Below are positions 28,887 through 37,506 of a stretch of 64,000 nucleotides of DNA, one piece after another. The first letter of the stretch is position 1. Each line of letters opens with the position of its first letter. The notes beneath the pieces were generated by a model, which had not been told where the DNA came from, searched no databases, and saw only the letters and a program-made list of their open reading frames with translations. Origin of the DNA: Betaproteobacteria bacterium (GTDB lineage Bacteria > Pseudomonadota > Gammaproteobacteria > Burkholderiales > Rhodocyclaceae); assembly GCA_020621865.1 (NCBI GenBank), contig JAHRYW010000007.1:1-64000 (forward strand). Reading direction: 5' to 3'. The position numbers were made by a program, and so were the translations under genes.

Positions 28887-29878
28887 ACTGCCTTGACGCC
28901 GAGGCGGGCGAACAGTTGGTCGTCGCGGTCCACATCCGGATTATCGGTGGTCAGCAGGCGATCACCGTAGAACATCGAATTGGCGCCGGCCAGGAAGCAC
29001 AGCGTCTGCAGCTCGTCGCTCATCGCCTGCCGCCCGGCCGACAGGCGGACCCACGAGGTCGGCATGGCGATGCGCGCGGCGGCGATGGTACGCACGAACT
29101 CGAAGGGATCGAGACGCGGGTTGTCGGCCAGCGGCGTACCCGGAATCGGCACCAGATTGTTGATCGGCACAGATTCCGGCGGCTTGGGCAAGTTGGCCAG
29201 CTGAACGATCAGTGCGGCGCGGTTCTTGCGCGATTCGCCCATGCCGATGATGCCGCCCGAGCAGACGTTGATACCGGCGTCGCGCACCTGATCCAGCGTG
29301 TCGAGGCGATCGTCATGGGTGTGGGTCTTGATGACCTGGCCGTAGAAATCCTTGTCGGTGTCGAGATTGTGGTTGTAGTAGTCGAGGCCAGCTTCCTTCA
29401 GCTTTTCGGCCTGGCCGTCCTTGAGCATGCCGAGCGTGACGCAAGTCTGCATGCCCAGCGCCTTGACCTCGCGAACCATGTCGAGCACGCGATCAAGATC
29501 GTTGTCCTTCGGCCCCTTCCAGGCGGCGCCCATGCAGAAGCGCGAGGCGCCCTTGGCCTTGGCCGCCTGCGCAGCGGCAACCACTTCGTCGAGCGGCATC
29601 AGGCGCTCGCGTTCGGTATCGGTGTCGTAGCGGGCCGACTGCGAGCAATAGCTGCAATCCTCGGAACAACCGCCGGTCTTGACCGAGAGCAGCGTCGAGC
29701 GTTGAATGGCGTTCGGGTCAAAATGTTCGCGATGTACGCCCTGGGCGCGCCAGATCAGGTCCATCAACGGCATTTCGTAGAGGGCGAGCACTTCCTCGAC
29801 CGTCCAGCGACGAGCAGAGGTGGTTTGCGAAATGGGCTGAGAAGCGGGGGAAACAGCGGCGACGGAGCTAGCTTGCAT
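28883..29878 (-). CDS. bioB: Biotin synthase BioB
   Basis: Radical-SAM enzyme inserting sulfur into dethiobiotin. About 331 residues from [15 protein letters not shown]. The radical-SAM cluster motif is [16 protein letters not shown] (CxxxCxxC), and the auxiliary-cluster region includes the [13 protein letters not shown] and [12 protein letters not shown] cysteines and the conserved arginine in IAAARIAMP. An earlier in-frame ATG (29917) would intrude on comF's upstream region; AAGG precedes the chosen start. Divergent from comF; bioF and bioD are not in the window. Confidence 0.96.
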   Translation of the reverse strand: MQASSVAAVSPASQPISQTTSARRWTVEEVLALYEMPLMDLIWRAQGVHREHFDPNAIQRSTLLSVKTGGCSEDCSYCSQSARYDTDTERERLMPLDEVVAAAQAAKAKGASRFCMGAAWKGPKDNDLDRVLDMVREVKALGMQTCVTLGMLKDGQAEKLKEAGLDYYNHNLDTDKDFYGQVIKTHTHDDRLDTLDQVRDAGINVCSGGIIGMGESRKNRAALIVQLANLPKPPESVPINNLVPIPGTPLADNPRLDPFEFVRTIAAARIAMPTSWVRLSAGRQAMSDELQTLCFLAGANSMFYGDRLLTTDNPDVDRDDQLFARLGVKAV

Positions 29879-29961
29879 GGATGGCCTTGCGAGAAAAATG
29901 CTATAAAAATCAGACACGAAACATATCGGTAATTATGAATTATCGCGGACGCTCGGGCTGG

Positions 29962-30678
29962 ATGTCAATTTTACCCCACCCCGGTGAGCTCAAGACATTC
30001 ACCCGGCGGATCGGGGAATCATTGCTGCCGGCCAGTTGCCTGCTCTGCGGCGACGACGCCGGCAGCGCCCTGCTCTGCCCGCAGTGTTCCGCCGACCTGC
30101 CAGCGCTTCCTGTCCAGCTCTGCCCGATCTGCGCCGACCGGACAACCCACGGCGAGCGCTGCGGCGCCTGCCTGAAAGACCCGCCGCATTTCGACCGGAC
30201 GCTGGCGCTCTTTCGCTATGACTTTCCGGCCGACCGCATCATCCACGCACTGAAATACGGTCATCAACTCGCCGTCGCCAAGTGGTGCGGGCAGCGACTG
30301 GCCGAACGGCTCGCCGACGAAAACTTCGACCTCGTCCTGCCCTTGCCGTTGCACCCCGAACGGCTGCGCCAGCGCGGTTTCAACCAGGCGGCGGAAATCG
30401 CCCGGGAATTTCAAAATTGCCGCTTTTTCCCGGCCGACCGTAGCATTCTGCTGCGCCCCCGGGCAACCATGCCCCAGGCCGAGCTGGCGCCCAAGGAAAG
30501 GCGCAAAAATGTCCGCGGCGCCTTCGAATGTCGGGCCGACCTAAGCGGCCGACATATCCTGCTGATCGACGACGTGCTGACCACCGGCGCCACCGCCAAC
30601 GAATGCGCCCGCGTACTGAAACTGCATGGCGCCGCGTCGGTCACCGTGGCCGTGGTCACCCGCGCCCTCCGGGATTGA
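29962..30678 (+). CDS. comF: ComF-family phosphoribosyltransferase-like protein
   Basis: About 238 residues. ComF proteins are needed for natural DNA uptake in several competent bacteria, and the family also occurs widely (GntX/YhgH). The N-terminal zinc finger has CLLCGDDAGSALLCPQC and CPICADRTTHGERCGAC; the C-terminal PRTase fold has the PRPP loop HILLIDDVLTTGATANEC. An exact copy of the repeated element lies inside at 30437-30447 and encodes ADRSI. The start is uncertain: the open frame reaches 29881, abutting bioB; 29962 is preferred as more typical. Followed closely by trmL. Confidence 0.9.
   Translation: MSILPHPGELKTFTRRIGESLLPASCLLCGDDAGSALLCPQCSADLPALPVQLCPICADRTTHGERCGACLKDPPHFDRTLALFRYDFPADRIIHALKYGHQLAVAKWCGQRLAERLADENFDLVLPLPLHPERLRQRGFNQAAEIAREFQNCRFFPADRSILLRPRATMPQAELAPKERRKNVRGAFECRADLSGRHILLIDDVLTTGATANECARVLKLHGAASVTVAVVTRALRD
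30437..30447 (+). repeat. ACCGTAGCATT element, copy 3 (in comF)
   Basis: Exact core with TTTTT about 10-14 bases upstream and the flank CCGGCCG before it, shared with copy 4. It is read in frame as GCC GAC CGT AGC ATT (ADRSI), in a loop of ComF between conserved blocks. Confidence 0.85.
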
Positions 30679-30722
30679 TTCCGTGATTTAATCCGCCCCT
30701 TTAATTGCAGGAATCCCGCGTC

Positions 30723-31187
30723 GTGTTCGCCGTCGTTCTCTACCAGCCGGAAATCCCGCCCAACACGGGCAACATCATCCGCATGTGCGCCAATACCGGG
30801 GCCGAACTGCACTTGGTCGAACCGCTCGGTTTCGACCTCAGCGACAAGAACCTGCGCCGGGCCGGGCTGGATTACCACGAATACGCCCGTGTCGTCCGTC
30901 ACGCCGACTGGCCGGCCTGCAAGGCGGCACTAGCCGGGCGACGGCTGTTCGCGATGACGACCCGGGGCTCTACCAACCTGTACGGAACCGCGCTGCAGGA
31001 AAATGATGTCTTTGTCTTCGGCTGCGAAACCAGCGGCCTGCCGCCGGAAATCCGCGAAGAGTTCGCCCCCGACCGCCGCCTGCGTCTACCCATGCAGCCC
31101 GGGCAGCGCAGCCTCAACCTGTCCAACGCCGCCGCCGTCACCGTGTTCGAGGCGTGGCGGCAGCTTGGTTTCGCTGGCGCCGTTTAG
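30723..31187 (+). CDS. trmL: tRNA (cytidine/uridine-34 2'-O)-methyltransferase TrmL
   Basis: SPOUT-class methyltransferase that modifies the wobble base of tRNA-Leu. 154 residues with a GTG start ([20 protein letters not shown]), matching the compact family length. The knot motifs are [11 protein letters not shown] and [18 protein letters not shown]. An earlier start at 30705 is open but precedes the ribosome site AGGA. The last bases overlap gpsA, which is convergent. Confidence 0.94.
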   Translation: MFAVVLYQPEIPPNTGNIIRMCANTGAELHLVEPLGFDLSDKNLRRAGLDYHEYARVVRHADWPACKAALAGRRLFAMTTRGSTNLYGTALQENDVFVFGCETSGLPPEIREEFAPDRRLRLPMQPGQRSLNLSNAAAVTVFEAWRQLGFAGAV

Positions 31188-32173
31188 GCCAATTCTTCTT
31201 TCGGGTCGCGCGCCATCAACTGCTCGACGGCCTGCGCGGCCGTCAGCCGGCCATCCAGCACCGCCGCCACTGCCGCGCTGATCGGCATGTCGACGCCCAG
31301 CGCGGCCGCCAGGCGATCGACTTCGCGGGCGGTATAGACGCCTTCGGCAACGTGGCCGAGTTCTTCGAGGATCTGCGGCAGCGACTTGTTCTGCGCCAGC
31401 GCCAGACCGACGCGCCGATTGCGCGACAGGTCGCCGGTACAGGTCAGGATCAGGTCGCCCATGCCGGCCAGCCCCATGAAGGTCTGCCGCTCGGCCCCGA
31501 GCGCCAGGCCAAGACGGGCAATTTCGGCCAGGCCGCGCGTCATCAGCGCCGCCCGGGAATTCAGGCCAAGGCCGAGGCCATCGCAAACGCCGGTGGCAAT
31601 GGCCAGCACGTTCTTGACCGCACCGCCGACTTCGACGCCGACCAGATCGTCGTTGGCGTAGATGCGCAGGCGACTGGTATGCAACTGGCGCGCCGCTTCG
31701 CGAGCAAACAGGGCATCGCTGCCCGCCAGGGCAACCGCCGTCGGCTGTCCGGCCGCCACCTCCTCAGCAAAGCTCGGCCCGGACAAGGCGCCGCAAACGG
31801 CCTCCGGCCCGAGCACCTCGGTGACAACCTGGTGCGGCAGCTTGCCGCTACCGGCCTCAAAACCCTTGCACACCCACAGCACTGGCAACTGGCAAGCCAG
31901 CTTCTTCAGCTCCTCCACCGTCGGACGCAGACCGGCAATCGGCGTCGCCACGATCAACAGGTCGGCACCGGCAACAGCCCCGGCAAAATCGGTCGATACC
32001 TTGACCGTCAGCGGCAGTTTGTAACCCGGGAAGAAACGGCGGTTTTCACGGGTGCTTTGCAGCTCGGCCGCGACATCCTTCTCGCGGGACCACAGCGTCA
32101 CTTCATGTTTGCCGGCAAAGGCAATGGCCAGCGCCGTACCCCAGGCACCCGCCCCAAGCAGCGTTATTTTCAT
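31184..32173 (-). CDS. gpsA: Glycerol-3-phosphate dehydrogenase [NAD(P)+]
   Basis: Makes sn-glycerol 3-phosphate from dihydroxyacetone phosphate for phospholipid synthesis. 329 residues. N-terminal Rossmann loop [19 protein letters not shown], then [17 protein letters not shown] and the catalytic lysine in [17 protein letters not shown] (about 185-200). It is the last gene of the minus-strand unit arsR-rhodanese-grxC-secB-SH3-gpsA; the secB-gpsA linkage is conserved in proteobacteria. Its start overlaps the SH3-protein stop (ATGA). Confidence 0.97.
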   Translation of the reverse strand: MKITLLGAGAWGTALAIAFAGKHEVTLWSREKDVAAELQSTRENRRFFPGYKLPLTVKVSTDFAGAVAGADLLIVATPIAGLRPTVEELKKLACQLPVLWVCKGFEAGSGKLPHQVVTEVLGPEAVCGALSGPSFAEEVAAGQPTAVALAGSDALFAREAARQLHTSRLRIYANDDLVGVEVGGAVKNVLAIATGVCDGLGLGLNSRAALMTRGLAEIARLGLALGAERQTFMGLAGMGDLILTCTGDLSRNRRVGLALAQNKSLPQILEELGHVAEGVYTAREVDRLAAALGVDMPISAAVAAVLDGRLTAAQAVEQLMARDPKEELA

Positions 32174-32610
32174 AAACCCCAGACCTGCGTCGCGCGGATA
32201 TAGCCGGTCGCGCCGTCACGATGGCGGACCTTGGCCCAGCCCGGCGCGGCGGGTTCGACGAACTCCACGGCGACCCATTTTTCCAGTTCGGCCAGTACCG
32301 GTGCTTCCGGCTTGTCGGACTGGCGAATCTCGGCGACCGGTGCGGTCACCACCAGCATGCGGCGCTCAATGAGCTGGCGCGATTCGATCCAGGCCAGCGT
32401 GCCCTCGGCATCGCGGACCTTGAACCAGCCCTCGAGCCGGACGACGACTTCAACGGGCGTCTGCGCCTTGATCAGGTAGAGCTTCTTGCCCGCCTGCGAC
32501 GGCGCATCGTAAAGGATGGCCGCCGGTACATTGACCGAACGGTAGTCGATGGCCAGCGCCGCACCGGCGACGCTGAGCAGGGACAGGGCGGCTAGAGCGC
32601 GACGCCACAT
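32170..32610 (-). CDS. Exported SH3-domain protein
   Basis: 146 residues with a signal peptide ([20 protein letters not shown]) and two bacterial SH3-like modules (about 25-80 and 85-145; [20 protein letters not shown] and the second ending [14 protein letters not shown]). Such domains bind cell-wall peptides or act as extracellular scaffolds. The longer open frame upstream overlaps secB in another frame and is not coding. It sits between secB and gpsA, the position often held by this family. No enzyme domain is present. Confidence 0.82.
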   Translation of the reverse strand: MWRRALAALSLLSVAGAALAIDYRSVNVPAAILYDAPSQAGKKLYLIKAQTPVEVVVRLEGWFKVRDAEGTLAWIESRQLIERRMLVVTAPVAEIRQSDKPEAPVLAELEKWVAVEFVEPAAPGWAKVRHRDGATGYIRATQVWGL

Positions 32611-32620
32611 GATGGTCACG

Positions 32621-33079
32621 TTACTGGATGGAAGCTTCAGCCGGGGCGCCAGCCTGTTCCTGCAGGCGCTGCATGTACATGCCTTCGAAATTGACCGGCT
32701 GCAGGACGATAGGCTGGAAGCCAGCGCGGGACACGGCATCCGATACCGCCTCGCGGGCATACGGGAACAGGATGTTCGGGCAGGCAACAGCAATCAGCGG
32801 CTCCATCTGGTCTTCCGGCACGTTCTGAATGCGGAAGACAGCGGCCTGGCCGACTTCAACCAGGAACACCGTCTTTTCACCGGACTTGGCGGTCACGGTC
32901 ACGGTCAGCACGACTTCGTAGATGCCCTCGCCGACGCCGCGGCCGCTGGTATTGAGCTGGATGTTGATCTGCGGGGCTTCGCGCTCAAGGTAGATTTCCG
33001 GCGCATTCGGCACTTCGATCGACAGATCCTTGACGTAGAGCTTTTCGATACCGAAGACAGGTTGTTCGTTTTGTTCCAT
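32621..33079 (-). CDS. secB: Protein-export chaperone SecB
   Basis: Tetrameric chaperone that holds preproteins unfolded and hands them to SecA. 152 residues. Typical sequence: PVFGIEKLYVKDLSIEVPNA, QINIQLNTSG, ACPNILFPYAREAVSDAVSR and PVNFEGMYMQRLQEQ. It is in the conserved grxC-secB-gpsA neighbourhood. Confidence 0.98.
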   Translation of the reverse strand: MEQNEQPVFGIEKLYVKDLSIEVPNAPEIYLEREAPQINIQLNTSGRGVGEGIYEVVLTVTVTAKSGEKTVFLVEVGQAAVFRIQNVPEDQMEPLIAVACPNILFPYAREAVSDAVSRAGFQPIVLQPVNFEGMYMQRLQEQAGAPAEASIQ

Positions 33080-33110
33080 GGGTTTCTTTCAGTGGTTAAA
33101 TCGTTACAAA

Positions 33111-33371
33111 TCAGCCTTCGAGCAGTGGCCGCAAGCCGCCGGCCGCATCGAGGGCATGAAGATCGTCACAGCCACCGACGTGGGTTTCGCCGATGTAGAT
33201 TTGCGGCACGGTACGCCGCTGGGTTTTCTGCATCATTTCATCGCGCCGGTCCGGATCGAGGTCGACCCGGACTTCCTCGATTTCCGTCACGCCGCGCGCC
33301 TTCAGCAACTGCTTGGCACGCACGCAGTACGGACAGACCGCCGTCGTGTACATCAGCACACGGGCGCTCAT
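33111..33371 (-). CDS. grxC: Glutaredoxin 3
   Basis: 86 residues. GSH-dependent disulfide reductase. The active site is CPYC (residues 13-16 of MSARVLMYTTAVCPYC), with the cis-proline TVPQIYIGETHVGGCDD for GSH binding. A longer open frame exists, but the family starts at this ATG. Its start overlaps the rhodanese stop by four bases, so the two thiol/sulfur proteins are coupled in translation. Confidence 0.95.
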   Translation of the reverse strand: MSARVLMYTTAVCPYCVRAKQLLKARGVTEIEEVRVDLDPDRRDEMMQKTQRRTVPQIYIGETHVGGCDDLHALDAAGGLRPLLEG

Positions 33372-33793
33372 TTGGCCTTGCTGCCTTTCTTGACCGGATA
33401 ACCGGCCCCCACCCAGGCATCGATGCCGCCCGTCAGGTTGAACAGCTTCTCGAAGCCCTGCTTCTTCAACTCGGCGCAGGCCTTGCTGGAGCGCATGCCG
33501 GAGGCACAACAGACGATGATCGGTTTGCCCTTGAACTTTTCCAGCTCGCCGATACGTTCCGCCAGCTTGGCGGCGGGAATATTTTTCGCATCGGGCAAAT
33601 GGCCGGCAGCATATTCGTCGGGTTCGCGCACGTCGACGATATGCGCATCCTCACGATTGATCAGCAGCGTCGCCTCACCCGGATTGACGCCATTGCCCGA
33701 CGGACGGGCGAGGGCCGGCCAGAGCAGCGACAGGCCGCTGACGACGACCAGCGAAATGAGCAGGACATTCTGGTTGATAAATTCCATCGGCAT
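33368..33793 (-). CDS. Membrane-anchored rhodanese-domain protein
   Basis: 141 residues. One N-terminal membrane segment (about 9-28, NVLLISLVVVSGLSLLWPAL), then a single rhodanese domain with catalytic cysteine C96 in VCCASGMRS, active loop CASGMRS. It transfers sulfane sulfur as a protein persulfide. It lies between the ArsR-type regulator (3-base gap) and grxC, in an arrangement suggesting sulfide/persulfide or thiol homeostasis. The thiol acceptor is not known. Confidence 0.9.
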   Translation of the reverse strand: MPMEFINQNVLLISLVVVSGLSLLWPALARPSGNGVNPGEATLLINREDAHIVDVREPDEYAAGHLPDAKNIPAAKLAERIGELEKFKGKPIIVCCASGMRSSKACAELKKQGFEKLFNLTGGIDAWVGAGYPVKKGSKAK

Positions 33794-33796
33794 TGC

Positions 33797-34114
33797 TTAC
33801 TCCTCCGAACCGCAGAATACTTCGCGCATCATGCCGACCAGCTGCAGCGTGCGCTGATCGCCTACCCGGTAGAAAACACGGTTGGCATCCTTGCGGGTGA
33901 CCAGCACCCCCTTCTCGCGAAGAATGGCCAGATGCTGGGAAATATTGCTCTGCGAGGTTCCGACCGCATCGACGATCTCCTGCACACAGGCCTCCTGCTC
34001 GCCGAGCACGCAAAGGATTTTGAGGCGCAGGGGGTGCGCGATGGATTTCAGCGCACGAGCAGCCAGCTCGATGTGCTCCTGCTTGTCGATCAGGCTGAAG
34101 GAAGGTGTTTCCAA
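33797..34114 (-). CDS. ArsR/SmtB-family regulator, BigR/SqrR-like
   Basis: 105 residues, a winged-helix dimeric repressor. Recognition helix region VQEIVDAVGTSQSNISQHLA (about 44-63). It lacks the ArsR CxCxxC metal site. Cysteines at 35 (KILCVL) and 101 (REVFCGSEE) fall where the persulfide-sensing cysteine pair of SqrR/BigR lies, so a reactive-sulfur sensor is the best guess; C43 is extra. It heads an operon with a rhodanese and glutaredoxin, consistent with that. The sensor assignment rests on alignment from memory. Confidence 0.85.
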   Translation of the reverse strand: METPSFSLIDKQEHIELAARALKSIAHPLRLKILCVLGEQEACVQEIVDAVGTSQSNISQHLAILREKGVLVTRKDANRVFYRVGDQRTLQLVGMMREVFCGSEE

Positions 34115-34143
34115 GATAAAACCTCGTTATCGGTGAATGGCCC

Positions 34144-34149
34144 ATTATA
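34144..34149 (-). promoter_or_regulatory. Likely -10 element of the arsR operon
   Basis: Perfect TATAAT on the minus strand, 30 bases upstream of the regulator's ATG. No good -35 is seen at 16-18 bases. The regulator probably acts here on its own operon, and the envC start lies on the other side. Confidence 0.4.
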
Positions 34150-34190
34150 AAATAGCGATTTGCGTTTCGCTTAACCGAAATCAACCGGCA

Positions 34191-35591
34191 ATGACCCTTG
34201 GCAATCACTTTTCTGACAGGCATCGCCTGCGACGCGCCTGCCAGAGGCTGACGGCAGCGCTGATTGCTGCCGTTTTTCTCGGCGCTCTGCCGGTTGAGGC
34301 CAAGCGCGCCGTCGCCGAAAAAAAATCTTCCCCGGAAGCAGCATCGCCAGAAATCGCCGAAAAACAGGCGGACCTGGGCGAGCTGCGCAGCCGCATCGAA
34401 GGATTGCGCAAGGAATTGTCGGCCAGCGAGGAAAACAAGGCTGACGCCGGCGACCGCCTGCGCGAATCCGACCGCCAGATCTCGCGGCTGCAGCGCGAAC
34501 TGAATGAGCTGAACGAACAACGCACCCAACTGAAGAACAAACTCCGGAATCTCGAACAGCAATCGCAGGAACTCGGCGTCACGCTCGGCCAGCAACAGGC
34601 CCAATTGGAAAAGCTGCTCTACAAGCAGTACCTGCGCGGCACGCCGGATTCGCTGCAGTTGCTGCTCAATGGCGACGACCCGAACCAGACGGCGCGCGAC
34701 CTGCACTATCTGTCGGCCATTGCCCTGACCCGCGCCGAACTGATGGGCGAGATTGCCGCCACGCTCGACCGCAAGAAGGCACTGGCCGCCGACGCCAAGG
34801 AGCGCAGCGCCGAACTGGCCGAAGTCGAGACCGAACAGCAGAAGCGCCACGCCGACCTGCAAAAGCAGCGCGAGGATCGCAAGGCGCTGTATGCCGAGCT
34901 GTCCAGCAAGGTCAAGGAGCAACGCAAGGAAATCGGCAACCTGCAGCAAAACGAAAAGCGCCTGACCAACCTGATCGACCGCCTGTCGAAAATCCTCGCC
35001 GCCCAGGCAGCGCAGGCCGCCCGTGCCGCCGAGGCAGCACGCCTGGCCGAAGCCAAGGCAGCTGCGGCGGCCCGTCAAAAGGAAAAGCGCCCCGCAACCG
35101 GCGAGGAAAAGGAAATCGCTCGTCCGACGCAGGAAACGACGCGCCCGCGCCAGGCAGAGGCCGAAAACCACTATGAACCCGCAGCCAGCGACGGCAGTTT
35201 CGCCCGCCAGCAAGGCAAGCTGCGCCTGCCGGTGCGCGGCGCCGTGTCCGGCCGCTTCGGTTCGCCGCGCGACGGCGGCGGCACTTGGCGCGGCCTGTTC
35301 ATCAAGGCCGCCTCGGGCAGTGAGGTCAAGGCCATCGCCAACGGTCGTGTCGTATTCTCGGAGTGGATGCGCGGCTTCGGCAACCTGCTGATCGTCGACC
35401 ACGGCAACGCCTATCTGTCGATCTACGGCAACAACGATTCCCTGCTCAAACAGGTCGGCCAGGCCGTCAAGGGTGGCGAAACGGTGGCGACCGTCGGCAA
35501 CAGCGGGGGCAACCCGGATTCCGGTTTATACTTTGAACTCCGCCACCAAGGGCAACCGATCGACCCGATGAAATGGGCCAGCTTGAAATGA
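34191..35591 (+). CDS. envC: Murein hydrolase activator EnvC-like (coiled coil + degenerate M23)
   Basis: 466 residues. Signal/membrane segment near RLTAALIAAVFLGALPVEAK (about 20-38), a long coiled coil (about 60-250), a charged Ala/Lys-rich linker, and a C-terminal LytM/M23 domain (about 345-466). The M23 zinc ligands are not conserved (GTWRGLFIKA where active enzymes have HxGxD), as in EnvC, which activates amidases and does not cut. It is followed with a 4-base overlap by ctpA; the pair is common. The start at 34137 is possible but would crowd the arsR promoter. Confidence 0.9.
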   Translation: MTLGNHFSDRHRLRRACQRLTAALIAAVFLGALPVEAKRAVAEKKSSPEAASPEIAEKQADLGELRSRIEGLRKELSASEENKADAGDRLRESDRQISRLQRELNELNEQRTQLKNKLRNLEQQSQELGVTLGQQQAQLEKLLYKQYLRGTPDSLQLLLNGDDPNQTARDLHYLSAIALTRAELMGEIAATLDRKKALAADAKERSAELAEVETEQQKRHADLQKQREDRKALYAELSSKVKEQRKEIGNLQQNEKRLTNLIDRLSKILAAQAAQAARAAEAARLAEAKAAAAARQKEKRPATGEEKEIARPTQETTRPRQAEAENHYEPAASDGSFARQQGKLRLPVRGAVSGRFGSPRDGGGTWRGLFIKAASGSEVKAIANGRVVFSEWMRGFGNLLIVDHGNAYLSIYGNNDSLLKQVGQAVKGGETVATVGNSGGNPDSGLYFELRHQGQPIDPMKWASLK

Positions 35592-37012
35592 GCAAAACGA
35601 AAACCATCAGTTTGACCGTCGGCGCCTTCGTCGCCGGCGCCCTCATCAGCCTCAACTTCCCGGCCCTGGCCGACAAGGAAGTCAAACCCGGGCTGCCCAT
35701 CGACGAGTTGCGCACCTTCGCCGAGGTCTATAGCGCGATCAAGCAAGGCTATGTCGAGCCGGTCGAAGACAAGAAGATGATCACCAATGCCATTTCCGGC
35801 ATGCTGTCCAACCTTGATCCGCACTCGACCTATCTCGACGCGGATGCCTTCAAGGATCTGCAGGTCGGCACCCAAGGCGAATTCGGCGGCCTGGGCATCG
35901 AAGTCGGCATGGAAGACGGCCTGGTCAAGGTCATCTCCCCGATCGAGGACACCCCCGCCTTCAAGGCCGGCGTCAAGGCCGGCGACCTGATCTTCAAGCT
36001 CGATGACACGCCGGTCAAGGGCCTGACGCTGTCCGAAGCGGTCAAGAAGATGCGCGGCAAGCCGAAGACCCCAATCAAGCTGTCGATCATCCGCAAGGGC
36101 GAGACCAAGCCGATCGAACTGACCCTGGTCCGCGAAGTGATCAAGGTGCAGAGCGTCAAATCCAAGCTGGTCGAACCGGGTTACGGCTGGGTCCGCATCA
36201 CCCAGTTCCAGGAAAACACCACGGCCGAACTGGCCAAGCATCTCTCCGGGCTGTACAAGGAAGGCAAACTGCAGGGGCTGGTGCTCGACCTGCGCAACGA
36301 CCCGGGCGGCCTGCTCAATGGCGCCATTGGCGTTTCGGCCGCTTTCCTGCCGCCGGAGGTCAAGGTGGTATCGACCGACGGCCGCACCGAGGATGCCAAG
36401 CAGGAATTCAAGGCGCGCGCCCAGGACTACCTGCGGGGCACCAAGGAAGACCCGCTGAAGACGCTGCCGCCGGAAATCCGCAAGGTGCCGATGATCGTCC
36501 TGGTCAATGGCGGCTCGGCCTCAGCTTCCGAAATCGTCGCCGGCGCGCTGCAGGACCACAAGCGCGCCATCGTCGTCGGCACGCAGACCTTCGGCAAGGG
36601 CTCGGTGCAGTCCGTGCTGCCGCTGCCCGGCAACACCGCGATCAAGCTGACCACGGCCCGCTACTACACGCCGGAAGGCCGTTCGATCCAGGCCAAGGGC
36701 ATCACGCCGGACATCGTCGTCGAGGAATCGCCGAACGGCAACGGTGCGGCCATGCGCGTCCGCGAAGCCGATCTCGACCGCCACCTGAACAACGACCGGG
36801 AAAAGGAAGTCGCCGGCAAGGAGGCGCCAAAATCCGACGCCAAGCCGCAGAACAAGACGCCGACAAAGCCGGGCAAGGAAAAGAACGGCAAGGACGAAAC
36901 CGAGGAGGATCTGCCGCAGCGACTGGAATACGCCAGCAAGGCCGACTACCAGTTCCAGCAGGCGCTGAATCTTCTCAAGGGTCTGCAGATCATGCAGAAT
37001 AAGGCGCAATAG
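35588..37012 (+). CDS. ctpA: Carboxy-terminal processing protease (S41)
   Basis: 474 residues. N-terminal signal segment (MSKTKTISLTVGAFVAGALI), a PDZ domain (about 85-165, FGGLGIEVGMEDG), then the S41 protease core. Catalytic serine is in NGGSASASEIVAGAL, and the general-base lysine in VGTQTFGKGSVQSVLPL. Acts in the periplasm on C-termini of target proteins. A Lys/Pro-rich low-complexity stretch lies near residues 415-445. Coupled to envC by an ATGA overlap. Confidence 0.96.
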   Translation: MSKTKTISLTVGAFVAGALISLNFPALADKEVKPGLPIDELRTFAEVYSAIKQGYVEPVEDKKMITNAISGMLSNLDPHSTYLDADAFKDLQVGTQGEFGGLGIEVGMEDGLVKVISPIEDTPAFKAGVKAGDLIFKLDDTPVKGLTLSEAVKKMRGKPKTPIKLSIIRKGETKPIELTLVREVIKVQSVKSKLVEPGYGWVRITQFQENTTAELAKHLSGLYKEGKLQGLVLDLRNDPGGLLNGAIGVSAAFLPPEVKVVSTDGRTEDAKQEFKARAQDYLRGTKEDPLKTLPPEIRKVPMIVLVNGGSASASEIVAGALQDHKRAIVVGTQTFGKGSVQSVLPLPGNTAIKLTTARYYTPEGRSIQAKGITPDIVVEESPNGNGAAMRVREADLDRHLNNDREKEVAGKEAPKSDAKPQNKTPTKPGKEKNGKDETEEDLPQRLEYASKADYQFQQALNLLKGLQIMQNKAQ

Positions 37013-37032
37013 TCGATAGATCGGGAGGGATG

Positions 37033-37434
37033 ATGGGCGACACAGACCTCAGGAAAAAGCGGGAGATTCAGTTTTCCAAGTTCCCCCCGGGCCAGGTACC
37101 GGAAGCGGCCGACGACCTGCAGCACCTGGAGGCCGTCGAGGTGCTGCCGAAGTACGAGAAGCGCTCGCTCGGCGTCGCCTACGACCTCCAGCAGCACACC
37201 TTGCGCGAACTGGACGAACATCTGGTCGACAAGGGCTTCCACCTCGACAACACGCTGTTTACCAAGCTGACCCGGGCGCTGATCTATTACGTCGAGGAAA
37301 CCCAGTTGCACAACATCGGTGCCCCCGAGAAGCGCATCAAGCGCTCGGCGCAGGAAGCCTACGTCAAGGCCTGGGAGCATCACCCGCACGGCGACCACGA
37401 CGACACGCCGCCGGAGTGGCGGGAATACAAATAG
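37033..37434 (+). CDS. Conserved hypothetical protein
   Basis: 133 residues with no signal peptide or membrane segment. Charged, probably helical: MGDTDLRKKREIQFSKFPPG, then EVLPKYEKRSLGVAYDLQQH and DEHLVDKGFHLDNTLFTKLT. The C-terminus is His/Asp-rich (HHPHGDHDDTPPEW), which could bind metal, though this is a guess. GGGAGG precedes the ATG closely. It sits between ctpA and the MoeB-like gene. I do not recognise a family. Confidence 0.75.
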   Translation: MGDTDLRKKREIQFSKFPPGQVPEAADDLQHLEAVEVLPKYEKRSLGVAYDLQQHTLRELDEHLVDKGFHLDNTLFTKLTRALIYYVEETQLHNIGAPEKRIKRSAQEAYVKAWEHHPHGDHDDTPPEWREYK

Positions 37435-37506
37435 TTGTTGGTCGATAGTCGGTCGTTGTTAGCAACAGATCCATATACCGACTAACCACCAAGCTTTACC
37501 GACGAC
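37435..37506. repeat. Intergenic gap with short degenerate GTCG/TTAG repeats
   Basis: The 72-base gap contains GTTGGTCGATAGTCGGTCG and GTTGTTAGCAAC (a small inverted repeat). Its GTTRGTCGNTAG-like pattern recurs before the hairpin between nrdR and glyA (39810-39830). Function unknown. Confidence 0.4.
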
